Shown here: positions 27,382 through 35,940 of the stretch, piece by piece
Layout: every line of letters starts with the position of its first letter
Numbering within the stretch: the first letter of the stretch is position 1
Assembly (NCBI GenBank): GCA_016839815.1
Contig: JAEOTM010000057.1
Location: forward strand, 26,346 to 90,345
Length of the DNA: 64,000 bases
Direction: 5' to 3'
DNA from: Candidatus Hodarchaeota archaeon
Lineage (GTDB): Archaea > Asgardarchaeota > Heimdallarchaeia > Hodarchaeales > Hodarchaeaceae
Notes under the pieces: generated by a model
What the model was told of the DNA's origin: nothing
The model's input: only the letters and a program-made list of their open reading frames with translations
Database searches by the model: none
Position numbers and translations under genes: made by a program

Positions 27382-28431
27382 GTGATTCTCATGCAGGAAA
27401 ATACGATCCTTGAGCTATATGAGTCGATGTATCGCAGTCGGTATTTAGAGGAAAAAATTGCTCATCTTTGGTATGATGGACTTATTTATGGGGAAATGCA
27501 TCTTGGTATTGGAGAAGAAGCAATCATTGCTGGGGTTATATCACACTTAATTCCAGGTGATGCCATTGCGACGGATCATCGGAGTACTCCACCATTTGTG
27601 ATGAGAGGGGTTGACCTCAAAACCCTATTACTAGAGCTACTAGGACATCCTAAAGGATTATGTTTAGGATTGGGAGGACACATGCACTTATTTGATAAAG
27701 AACGTTTATTAACATCATCAGGAATTGTAGGATCATCTGGACCTTCCGCAGCGGGTTTTGCACTTGCTGCAAAATATAAGAAAACCAAAAATATTGCTGT
27801 GGCATTTTTTGGAGAGGGAAGTATGAATCAAGGAATGTTATTGGAATCAATGAACCTTGCTGCTAGTATGCAACTTCCAGTGTTGTTCGTCTGTAAAGAT
27901 AATAATTGGGCTATTACAACGCGTTCCAATGAGGTCACAGGTGGCGTGTTATTAGATCGAGTACGAGGATTTGGTATAGAGGCAAGGGAAGTAGATGGTT
28001 CAGATGTGTCTGCAGTGTGGAAATCGGTTCAAACTGCTATTCCAAGGCTACGGAATAATCCTAAGTCTCCCTATTTTATTCAAGCCTACTGTACTCACCA
28101 CGAGGGTCATTTTCTAGGTGATCCACTGCTCAGGTTTCATCGTGCACCTAAAAAAGAATTTGGTGCAGTTACAGGTCCGCTAACAAGATCAATGCTCCAT
28201 TATAAAGGAGGTCGCATAGATAAAAGGATTGGTAGTGTAACGAAAGTCCTTTCGTTGATTGCAAAGGCAAGATCACAGTTAAAAGAATCGAACGATCCGA
28301 TACTACTCTTGGAAAATGAACAAAAAGCTCTTGGAGAGCAATTTGCACTAATAAAAACCAAGATCTCGACTGAGATCAATTCACTTATAGATGAAATAGA
28401 AGTGATGATACAGGAGGAAAGAGCATTATGA
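27382..28431 (+). CDS. 2-oxoacid dehydrogenase E1 component, alpha subunit (pyruvate/acetoin/branched-chain type)
   Basis: The 349-residue protein has the E1-alpha ThDP-binding motif GEGSMNQG (about residues 144-151) ending in the asparagine pair at 173-174, and the HMHLFD signature after GLGGH. It decarboxylates a 2-oxoacid (or splits acetoin) and passes the acyl group to the lipoyl of E2. It starts at GTG 27382 or the ATG at 27391 and overlaps the beta gene by 4 nt (ATGA). No E2 or E3 gene follows, which is unusual. The C-terminus has an extra coiled-coil-like segment. Substrate is not fixed by these motifs. Confidence 0.88.
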   Translation: MILMQENTILELYESMYRSRYLEEKIAHLWYDGLIYGEMHLGIGEEAIIAGVISHLIPGDAIATDHRSTPPFVMRGVDLKTLLLELLGHPKGLCLGLGGHMHLFDKERLLTSSGIVGSSGPSAAGFALAAKYKKTKNIAVAFFGEGSMNQGMLLESMNLAASMQLPVLFVCKDNNWAITTRSNEVTGGVLLDRVRGFGIEAREVDGSDVSAVWKSVQTAIPRLRNNPKSPYFIQAYCTHHEGHFLGDPLLRFHRAPKKEFGAVTGPLTRSMLHYKGGRIDKRIGSVTKVLSLIAKARSQLKESNDPILLLENEQKALGEQFALIKTKISTEINSLIDEIEVMIQEERAL

Positions 28432-29444
28432 GGAAGATGAGTTTTGCAGATGCTATAGAAAGTGCTCTAAAGCAAGTAATGAAGAATGATCCCAAAATTT
28501 TCCTCATAGGAGAAGATTTGCATACACTACGAGTTAATCTTTTAGCTCAATTTGGTAAAGAGCGAGTTATTTCCGCTCCCATTAGTGAAAGTGCATTTTT
28601 AGGTGCCGGAGTTACAGCTGCCATGGCAGGCCTTCATCCGATTGTAGAAATCATGTTAATTGATTTTATTGGGGTAGCTATTGATGCTTTACTCAATCAT
28701 GCAGCAAAAATAAGGACTTTTTCAGGGAATAAGTGGAATGTTCCATTAGTAGTTCGAGCAAGTTGTGGGGGAGGTTATGGAGATGGTGGACAGCATGAAC
28801 AATCATTATGGGGATGGCTTGCTCATATTCCTGGACTTAACGTTGTTGTACCATCTAATCCGTCCGATGCAGGAAGATTACTTCTTTCCGCGATAGAAGA
28901 TGAAGATCCAGTTGTTTATCTCGAACACAAAATGCTCGCTGATTATTGGCTAGATTACATGGGAACTGGAGGTCGAGAGAAGATAACTTTCAACGTTCCT
29001 GCATTGGGAGCATTTGGAGATGTTCCAGATAAATGGACAGCTCTTCCTATAGGTAAAGGAAAAGTTGTTCGAGAGGGATCAGACCTTTCATTGATTAGTC
29101 TAGGGGTCTCAGTACACAGATGTTTAGAAGTTGCTGAATTATTTGCAGAGAAAGGAGTTTCTATTGAAGTTATTGACCTATTATGGGTTTCACCTCTTGA
29201 TAAAAGACTGATAATTAATTCTGTATCAAAAACCAAGCGGGTTATTGTAGTAGATGAGGATTATTTGCAATTTGGATTATCAGGAGAAGTCGCAGCTGTC
29301 TTAGCCGAAGAACTTGAATTCAAATATCAATTTGGAAGGGTTTGCACCGAATATACTATTCCTTTTAATCGAACCTTAGAAGACAATATCTTACCAAATG
29401 TAAATCGTATTCTCGAAGTTGCTAACGGATTCACATATGAATAA
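28428..29444 (+). CDS. 2-oxoacid dehydrogenase E1 component, beta subunit
   Basis: The 338-residue protein is the transketolase-like beta chain. It shows KMSFADAIESAL, the GAGVTAAMAGLHPIVEIM block, VVRASCGGGYGDGGQHEQS and a C-terminal transketolase domain containing VIVVDEDYLQFGLSGEVAA. Subunit length is normal. It is translationally coupled to E1-alpha. A 69-residue winged-helix protein follows, but no dihydrolipoyl acyltransferase. The only lipoyl carrier seen in the window is the H-protein at 6931, 21 kb away. Confidence 0.9.
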   Translation: MRKMSFADAIESALKQVMKNDPKIFLIGEDLHTLRVNLLAQFGKERVISAPISESAFLGAGVTAAMAGLHPIVEIMLIDFIGVAIDALLNHAAKIRTFSGNKWNVPLVVRASCGGGYGDGGQHEQSLWGWLAHIPGLNVVVPSNPSDAGRLLLSAIEDEDPVVYLEHKMLADYWLDYMGTGGREKITFNVPALGAFGDVPDKWTALPIGKGKVVREGSDLSLISLGVSVHRCLEVAELFAEKGVSIEVIDLLWVSPLDKRLIINSVSKTKRVIVVDEDYLQFGLSGEVAAVLAEELEFKYQFGRVCTEYTIPFNRTLEDNILPNVNRILEVANGFTYE

Positions 29445-29480
29445 ATACAATGAAAGTAGGGATAGTTTGGGTGATTATGG

Positions 29481-29690
29481 TTGGAACCAATAGATTATGA
29501 AGCAGAATACGAAGAGATCAAGCGTGTTTTACAAGAACATGGAGGGGAATTAGAATATCGTACACTAAATGAAATATTAGCCGATAAATTCGAAGGTATT
29601 CGTTTACGACTCAAAACGATGAAGGAAAAGGGATTTGTCGACTTTGAAGGTGTTGTACCATCCTTTGATTCAAAAATACGGTTAGTCTAA
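29481..29690 (+). CDS. Small winged-helix-like protein (69 aa)
   Basis: The ORF starts at TTG 29481, 36 nt after the E1-beta stop on the same strand. The sequence runs from an acidic helix (YEAEYEEIKRVLQEHGG) through a helix-turn-helix-like ILADKFEGIRLRLKTMKEKG to a beta wing (FVDFEGVVPSFDSKIRLV). This fits a minimal winged helix. It may be a small DNA-binding protein for the E1 genes or a protein-interaction domain. The family is not recognised, and the start is weak. Confidence 0.5.
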   Translation: MEPIDYEAEYEEIKRVLQEHGGELEYRTLNEILADKFEGIRLRLKTMKEKGFVDFEGVVPSFDSKIRLV

Positions 29691-29698
29691 CAAAAAAA

Positions 29699-30727
29699 TT
29701 ATAGACTTGGCTCCTCTGAAATTTTTATTATGAGTTTACCTTTGTTGGAACCGTCAAAAAGTTTGTTGAGGGATTTAGGAGCATTTTCTAGCCCATCAAT
29801 AATTTCTTCTCTGTAGTGCAATCTCCCTTTAGCATACCAACTGTACAAATTCTTAAATGCTTCATCCATTCGCTTAAAATAATCGGTAACAATGAATCCT
29901 GTCACTGTAGCCCGTTTAGTTAAGATATTAGGGAAATTGTATGGGCCTGGAACTCTTTCAGTCGCGTTGTACTGCGAAATGAGTCCACATAAGATTATTC
30001 GGGCATGGAGTCTTAAGTTTCCTAGGGCTGCATCCAGTATTTTCCCCCCAACGTTTGCGAAGAAAATGTCAATACCTTCGGGAGCTAATTCTTTCAAACG
30101 ATTAAAAACTGACTCCGTCTTATAATTGATTGCAGCGTCAAATTCTAAGGTTTGAGTCAACCAATTGCATTTTTCTTCTGTTCCAGCAATTCCAATCACA
30201 CGACAGTCTTGGATTTTACCTATTTGACCAACTAATGATCCAACTGCACCAGCAGCAGCAGAGATTACAAGGGTTTCTCCTTCCTTGGGTTTTCCAATAT
30301 CCATTAGCCCAAAATATGCAGTTAAGCCAATCATTCCGAACAAATTCAGGTATGCAGACAGGGGAACATTAGAAAATGAAGGTATTTTGGTCATCCAACC
30401 TGATCCATCACTAACAAAATAATCTTGCCAGCCTAGTAATCCAGTAACTATATCTCCCGCTTTGAACTCAGCATTGTTACTTTCCTTAACTATTCCAAGT
30501 CCAATTCCTCTCATCACACTACCAAGTTTGACAGGAGGGACATATGTTTCAACAGGATTCATCCATCCCCTATTTGTCGGATCAAGGGATAAGTACAGGT
30601 TTTGAATCAGAAATTCTCCCGTTTTCAATTCTGGAATACTACTCTCTATCATATCAAAGTCTGATTCCTGTATTAAGCCAACTGGACGACTTCTCAAGAG
30701 CCATTGACGGTTGATGTCCTTAGTCAT
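29699..30727 (-). CDS. NADP-dependent MDR reductase (prostaglandin/leukotriene reductase-like)
   Basis: The 342-residue protein belongs to the zinc-free MDR group of PTGR/CurA-like NADP(H) reductases. It has NRQWLLRSRPVG near the N-terminus, LSLDPTNRGWM, the nucleotide-binding VISAAAGAVGSLVGQIGK motif and ERVPGPYNFPNIL. It reduces the double bond of enones. It is convergent with the E1 operon (8-nt gap) and appears to stand alone. The natural substrate is unknown. Confidence 0.88.
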   Translation of the reverse strand: MTKDINRQWLLRSRPVGLIQESDFDMIESSIPELKTGEFLIQNLYLSLDPTNRGWMNPVETYVPPVKLGSVMRGIGLGIVKESNNAEFKAGDIVTGLLGWQDYFVSDGSGWMTKIPSFSNVPLSAYLNLFGMIGLTAYFGLMDIGKPKEGETLVISAAAGAVGSLVGQIGKIQDCRVIGIAGTEEKCNWLTQTLEFDAAINYKTESVFNRLKELAPEGIDIFFANVGGKILDAALGNLRLHARIILCGLISQYNATERVPGPYNFPNILTKRATVTGFIVTDYFKRMDEAFKNLYSWYAKGRLHYREEIIDGLENAPKSLNKLFDGSNKGKLIIKISEEPSL

Positions 30728-31004
30728 ACTTCAATCTCCAATAAAATGGATATAAAGATAATCTAGCAATTCGACTATAATTCTTTTTTAAATTCACTTC
30801 GTAGAATGACATCCCGTAATTTTAGGTAATTAAGTAATTTCCGCATATTTTCTTCAAAAAAATCAGTAGAGGAATTTAAAGGATTAAACGAACCAAACTC
30901 TTTTATTGTTCTTAACTTACCAGAAAGTAAGTTGAGTTTTTAAAAAGAAATATAGAGATAGGAGAGAATGAATAATACCAATGTAAAAATTGAGGAGAAT
31001 AGAC

Positions 31005-31583
31005 TTGGTTAAAAAAATAACTCGTATCAGTTTTATCGGGCTCTTCGGAGCTTTTATAATCTTAATTGGGGGAATCTTTGTCATCCAAGCAACTTCATCA
31101 CCCTATCAGCTTAATTATCAATCAGCTTCCCAATCAGTGGAACAAGATGCATGCTGTGGACATACAGATACCACAGAACCTGTAATAAGACTTATTACAC
31201 CTGGAAATAATTCAGTTCTTCTAGCTGATTATGTAATTGCATTTGAAATAACAGATGACAATCCTATGGATGATTTACTGCCTACAGAAGTACTATTTAA
31301 TTGGGATGGCAGTAGTAATATCACACTAAACGCTCCATACAATATTAGTATGACAGGTACCGATGGGGAACATGTATTGAATATTTTCGCAACGGATGCA
31401 AAAGAAAATTGGGCTGGAGCAAAATTTATTTTTACAACCACCTCTGATCCAGATGCAGTTGTGATAATAGGAGTAGATTATACAAAAACAACAATCCCAC
31501 GAAGATCAGATGGATTTCTTTTTCTAACAACATTTTCCGTGCTTATTCTTGGTGTGATGTTTTTAACAAAAAGAAAACTTTGA
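31005..31583 (+). CDS. Secreted Ig-like-domain protein with C-terminal membrane anchor
   Basis: I place the start at TTG 31005 because an AGGAG lies about 7 bases before it; an upstream in-frame TTG at 30990 would add five residues. The 192-residue product has a signal peptide, a short CC-containing segment (QDACCGH), one bacterial-Ig-like beta domain from about residue 55 to 145 (PVIRLITPGNNS...), and a C-terminal helix with a KRKL tail. It is probably exposed on the cell surface. Function unknown. Confidence 0.6.
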   Translation: MVKKITRISFIGLFGAFIILIGGIFVIQATSSPYQLNYQSASQSVEQDACCGHTDTTEPVIRLITPGNNSVLLADYVIAFEITDDNPMDDLLPTEVLFNWDGSSNITLNAPYNISMTGTDGEHVLNIFATDAKENWAGAKFIFTTTSDPDAVVIIGVDYTKTTIPRRSDGFLFLTTFSVLILGVMFLTKRKL

Positions 31584-32013
31584 ACTGTATCAAATCTCAT
31601 GTCAATAGTGAATTAGCAATAGTTAATTCACTTTGATCCCTTTTTCCTCAAATATCTTGTATCTTTTCCTTGATTTATAGAAAGAAAAACATCTAAGACA
31701 TGATAATTCTTTAATAAATCCAAAGAAACCACATATACTACAGAAAACGAAATATACATTTGTTAGAATGCGAAATAGTAAAGAAAGTAATTTTTCGTAG
31801 ATTGCCTCCCCTTTTTCAACTTTACAGCCTAATTCATCGGAAGTTGTCCAAAAGTTATCGGGTTGGTTAAAGCATAGGAAAATTAATAAAGCTGGTTTTC
31901 TCCTAGATTGGAGCTGTGTTTGCTAGTGAAATTCTGTTTAAACTGGCAACATTTTAAAAAAATACAAGGAAGAAGATTCTGGTGAATCTTTTTCTCTAAT
32001 GGCGGTATTTTGA
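31584..32013. other. 430-bp intergenic region before the multihaem cytochrome
   Basis: It starts with a hairpin terminator (separate entry). The remainder is AT-rich with no open frame of note. The promoter of the cytochrome gene should lie here; a TATA-like ATTTTAAAAAAATA sits near 31950-31963, about 50 bases upstream of the ATG. No RNA gene or repeat was recognised. Confidence 0.4.
31607..31645 (+). terminator. Hairpin terminator after the Ig-like protein gene
   Basis: A perfect 9-bp stem AGTGAATTA/TAATTCACT (31607-31615 with 31624-31632, 8-nt loop) is followed by a T-run at 31641-31645. Confidence 0.5.
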
Positions 32014-33423
32014 ATGAACGATGAAAATGATATCTTACTTCGTCAAAGCAAGTGGAATGGACGTAGAGTAGTTTTATTCTACTGGTTTGCCATTGCCTTT
32101 ATGGGTACTGCTGTGGCCGTTGGGTTAGGAACCTCAATTCTTGAACCTACATTCAAGTATGAGGCATTTGACCATAGCACTATCACAGACCCTTGGCATC
32201 CTGAAGACTGTTCTCCTTGTCACGATGAAACAATTGATACATGGAACAACACTTGGCATTCGACCTATGTCGGTGATAAGTTAGTTGTGAATGAAACCCA
32301 TGTCATCCGCTATGGTAACAATCCCTTCATGCCTCCCAGTGTATGGACACTTGAAGAGTTTGCTGCCGAAGGCGGTTGCTGTATGGTAACAAGATGGGAA
32401 AATACTACCCAACCTGGCGATTTAGAACCTTCTGGTGACTTTTGGGATTATGGTATTACCTGTGCTGCCTGTCATGATGAACCTGGAGTTGTTAATGAAG
32501 ATCCTTCCGTCTGTGCTGGTTGTCACCTTCCTGGTGGAAATCAATACGCAGCGTGGGCTCAAAGTGCGCACTCTGATTCACTTGAAGATCTTTTGGCAAG
32601 TCCAGGTGCATCGTCCTACTGTCTTCATTGTATGGCTGGACAAGGTACCTACGCAAACTTAACTGGGGTCGATCCTACTGATTCTAGTCTATCAAGTATT
32701 TACTGTGCTACCTGTCACGATCCTCATGACGCTTCTACAAACTATGATGAAGCATCCGATCATATGGGTCCAAATGGTCATCAATTGAGAGCTGCTACTA
32801 CTAATGAACTTTGTGGAAAATGTCATAGTCAATATGAGTTTATTTCCTCTACGAGTCCAATGAGTATCCATAATGACACTCTGTCGTGTACAGATTGTCA
32901 CGGCTATCGATGGCTCCCAGCATACAATTCTACAGATCGATTCGGAAATCCTGTTGTAGTTCCAGCTGGCTTTGCAAGTATAAACCATACTTGGGAATTT
33001 AGTCCATTCCCTGAGGCTTGTGGTTTATGTCATGGCAATGATAATGCCACAGTTTATGCAACCATGGAAGGTTATATCGGTGATGTTGAAACTTTAATCG
33101 CGCAGTATGATACACTGTTTGAAAACGTTTCAGCAAAAGTCGATGAAGCCAATGATACAAAAGGTGTCGATCAAGCGGAAGTAGACAAAGCCTATGCACT
33201 TCTAGATGAAGCGAAAGACTTGGCTAAAGCATATGATACGGCATTCCACAATCCTGAACTTGCCAAACAAAAAGTACAACTGGCACTGACAAAATTAGAT
33301 GAAGCATATACCATTGCTGTTGATGCAATGGATGCTGCAGATTCAGCGCCTGGATTTGGTTGGATTCTTGGTTTATCTGTATTCGCTGTATTTGCTTTCG
33401 TTATTCGTAAGAAACGACGCTAA
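32014..33423 (+). CDS. Eight-site multihaem cytochrome c of the NrfA/octahaem nitrite reductase type, with CxxCM at site four
   Basis: The 469-residue protein has membrane helices at about 18-44 and at the C-terminus, before a KKRR tail. CxxCH sites lie at residues 66-70, 150-154, 167-171, 231-235, 267-271, 292-296 and 336-340, plus CLHCM at 203-207. Sites 4-8 line up with the five haems of NrfA: CATCHDPH for haem 2, CGKCHSQYEF for haem 3 (with the active-site tyrosine, Y274), SIHNDTLSCTDCH for haem 4, and NHTWEFSPFPEACGLCH for haem 5. In NrfA/Onr the haem at the site-four position is catalytic and CxxCK. Helices around AFHNPELAKQK resemble the NrfA C-terminus. An N/O/S-oxide reductase role is inference; the catalytic lysine is missing. 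Confidence 0.8.
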   Translation: MNDENDILLRQSKWNGRRVVLFYWFAIAFMGTAVAVGLGTSILEPTFKYEAFDHSTITDPWHPEDCSPCHDETIDTWNNTWHSTYVGDKLVVNETHVIRYGNNPFMPPSVWTLEEFAAEGGCCMVTRWENTTQPGDLEPSGDFWDYGITCAACHDEPGVVNEDPSVCAGCHLPGGNQYAAWAQSAHSDSLEDLLASPGASSYCLHCMAGQGTYANLTGVDPTDSSLSSIYCATCHDPHDASTNYDEASDHMGPNGHQLRAATTNELCGKCHSQYEFISSTSPMSIHNDTLSCTDCHGYRWLPAYNSTDRFGNPVVVPAGFASINHTWEFSPFPEACGLCHGNDNATVYATMEGYIGDVETLIAQYDTLFENVSAKVDEANDTKGVDQAEVDKAYALLDEAKDLAKAYDTAFHNPELAKQKVQLALTKLDEAYTIAVDAMDAADSAPGFGWILGLSVFAVFAFVIRKKRR

Positions 33424-33458
33424 GCTAGGGTTGAATAAAAACACTGTACAAGCACAAG

Positions 33459-33492
33459 AACAGTCCTTTTGGACTGTTTCTTTTGTTTTTTT
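33459..33492 (+). terminator. Strong hairpin terminator after the multihaem cytochrome gene
   Basis: AACAGTCC (33459-33466) pairs with GGACTGTT (33471-33478) around a TTTT loop, followed by a T-rich tract with a long T-run. It ends the cytochrome transcript before the AGE-like gene. Confidence 0.7.
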
Positions 33493-33699
33493 TTTATTAC
33501 TAGTTGGGGACTGTGAGAGTTATTTTCCTATTTTGTTGCTTAAGTCAAAATCCATGATTTTGAAGCATGAACAATCGTTCATATGATTTCTCACCCCTAA
33601 CCTATCAGTAATCAGTACATAAATAAAATCAACAAATATCTTCCCCAATATCGAGTAAATACACTTTAGAAATTTAAAAATGAAAAAAGATGGAAATCC

Positions 33700-35922
33700 A
33701 TGTCGAAGCAATTATCTCTACGTCCTAATAGAAAAGAATGGGCAATATACTCGTTCCTAACACTCTTCATTCTTGGAGCGTTCCTTCCAAGTTTTCTTAC
33801 TCTTAATTCCTTTCCAACTACTACTAAATCAGAACTAACCCAGTCCTTAAGTCCTTTAGATCATCCAGATCGAACATCTATTGATATTCCCTCTTCCTCT
33901 TTTAAATTAAGTAAGATTTCTCAAGAAGAACCCGAAGCCTACTTTCCTAACTTTCTATATTACTCAATTGAAGTAGCAAATGCCATGATCGATCATTTAT
34001 TTGACAATGACTCTGGTGGATTCTTTACCTCCAAAGATCAGCATTGGCAAGAATCTAGTGTTAATAGTGAAAAAAAGACCTATGACAATGCTCAGGCAAT
34101 CCTTGCTCTTCTCAAACTTGCTGATGCAGTGATAAATAACACTGAGCGAGATTTTGCTCTTGAAATCGCTGATAAAACTGGAACCAACATGATTAATGAA
34201 TTATATGACACAATTTTTGACGGGTTTTTCTTTAGCCAATCTATTCGTTATAAAAGGCCTGGTGTGCAAGGTAAAGCCATCCAAGCTCTCCTTTCTCTTG
34301 CAGAGGCAACTGGAAATCAAACTTATCGAGATTATGCAGTTAGTACGTTTAATTTTATGGATAGATATGGTTGGAATAGCACAGATGGCTATTATTACTA
34401 TATACTTTCACATTCTGGATTTATTCCTGTTGTTAATCCAAGCGCAGAGGATCCTTACGTTCCTTGGGCTCCAAGAGCAGACCATAATGCCATTTTTGGA
34501 GATGCTTTGCTTGATCTTTATGAATATGAATCGAATACAACCTATCTAAATAGAGCCGTTGATATATACAACTTCTTTAACACTACTTGTCGCAATATGA
34601 CAAATGGCTTATTTTATACAGGACTTAATAGTACCTATCATGTGGTCGATCCTGATAGTGCTGATATCTTCATTAATTCTCTTATCCTTGAGTTTCTCGC
34701 CCATTTATATAATGTAACTGGGAACCAAGTGTATTATGATGATTTCTTTCTCCTTCTAAATAGTGTTCTCTTAAATTACTGGGATCAGAGATATGGGGGT
34801 TTTTACGCAACAATTTCTCTGAATACTGGAGGTTCTGTTGATTATAAAAAATATACAGAAAGACAATTTTATGCTATCAGAGCATTAGACAGAGCGTACA
34901 AACTATCGGATAATAGTTTGTTTTATAATCTCATTTTAGATGCATTAGAATTTCTTAATGATAAGCTATACGATAATGATCATGGCGGATATTATCAATT
35001 ATCCAATGAGGATGGGACTGGTGGATTCGAAACATCTTGGAATGATAAGTTTACTGTTACCCAATCACTCTCCATTTATGCCCTCTCAAATCTATGGCTT
35101 TATAGTAAGCCAGGTGTTCTTAATGCATTATGGTCTCCTTCCGCTCCACGGCCAACGGATCCTGTAACTATTCTAATTGCTGCATTTGACTCAGATGGAA
35201 TTTCTAATGTTTTGTTCAACTATTCCATAAATAAGGAGCCATATCATGCAGTCGAAATGGTTCCCCACTCTTTGGTGGGAAACATGTACAATACATCCTT
35301 AGATCCTCACGCTGATAGTACAAGTGTGAATTTCAATATAATTGTTAACGACACATTGGGAAACCAAGTTGTTCGTGGCAATTATTTCTTTGTGTGGCAG
35401 GCTGATCTTTTTCCTCCGAATGTTGTCGAAATTGGTTTTTTTCCATCATTAGAAATCCCTGTACATAAAGAATTTTCGATTACTGTAAGTGCTCAAGATG
35501 TTCCTTCTCAAGGAAGAGTTAGGTACGTACGTATACGCTACCATCGCTCGGGTCAATCTGAGAAGTCAGAATCCCTTGTACAAATTGATACTCATATTTG
35601 GCAGATTACATTCCCAGAAGGTTTACCAACCCCAGGGACTTATGCTTATTACTTTGAATCCACTGATGATATGTTAAATACTGGGTGGAGTCATAAAAGC
35701 TATTTCTATATTCTCGGCCATCAAGAATCCACACCTTTTGAGCTGGTGATTGGTTTGCTAGCCGTTGTAGGTATTTTTATCCCTGCTGGACTATATACAT
35801 ACGTGGAATATAAGAAAAAAGATGCTCGTAAGACTCTCAAGAGCAGAAGAGAGGTTAGATATAGAAAACGAAGTACTTCAAGTATAAATAAAAGAACACG
35901 ACGAGGTACAAAAAGAATATAA
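33700..35922 (+). CDS. Secreted AGE/thioredoxin-associated (alpha/alpha)6-barrel protein with Ig-like domain and membrane anchor
   Basis: The 740-residue protein has an N-terminal membrane/signal helix (about 18-36) and then an (alpha/alpha)6-barrel of about 400 residues. The barrel has repeated YDNDHGGYY, TYDNAQAILALLKLADA and YGGFYATI motifs, as in N-acylglucosamine 2-epimerase-like and YyaL/GH76-like sugar enzymes. A beta-sandwich region (about 480-665) follows, then a membrane helix and a long, very basic tail. It probably acts on sugars outside the cell. The exact activity is not recognised. It begins 19 nt before ccmF ends the gap and may share its transcript. Confidence 0.6.
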   Translation: MSKQLSLRPNRKEWAIYSFLTLFILGAFLPSFLTLNSFPTTTKSELTQSLSPLDHPDRTSIDIPSSSFKLSKISQEEPEAYFPNFLYYSIEVANAMIDHLFDNDSGGFFTSKDQHWQESSVNSEKKTYDNAQAILALLKLADAVINNTERDFALEIADKTGTNMINELYDTIFDGFFFSQSIRYKRPGVQGKAIQALLSLAEATGNQTYRDYAVSTFNFMDRYGWNSTDGYYYYILSHSGFIPVVNPSAEDPYVPWAPRADHNAIFGDALLDLYEYESNTTYLNRAVDIYNFFNTTCRNMTNGLFYTGLNSTYHVVDPDSADIFINSLILEFLAHLYNVTGNQVYYDDFFLLLNSVLLNYWDQRYGGFYATISLNTGGSVDYKKYTERQFYAIRALDRAYKLSDNSLFYNLILDALEFLNDKLYDNDHGGYYQLSNEDGTGGFETSWNDKFTVTQSLSIYALSNLWLYSKPGVLNALWSPSAPRPTDPVTILIAAFDSDGISNVLFNYSINKEPYHAVEMVPHSLVGNMYNTSLDPHADSTSVNFNIIVNDTLGNQVVRGNYFFVWQADLFPPNVVEIGFFPSLEIPVHKEFSITVSAQDVPSQGRVRYVRIRYHRSGQSEKSESLVQIDTHIWQITFPEGLPTPGTYAYYFESTDDMLNTGWSHKSYFYILGHQESTPFELVIGLLAVVGIFIPAGLYTYVEYKKKDARKTLKSRREVRYRKRSTSSINKRTRRGTKRI

Positions 35923-35940
35923 AACTTTGGAGATATTACA

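Noticed and set aside
32435..33199. Several open frames inside the cytochrome gene, on both strands
   Set aside because: They are shadows of the multihaem cytochrome frame and lack ribosome-binding sites.
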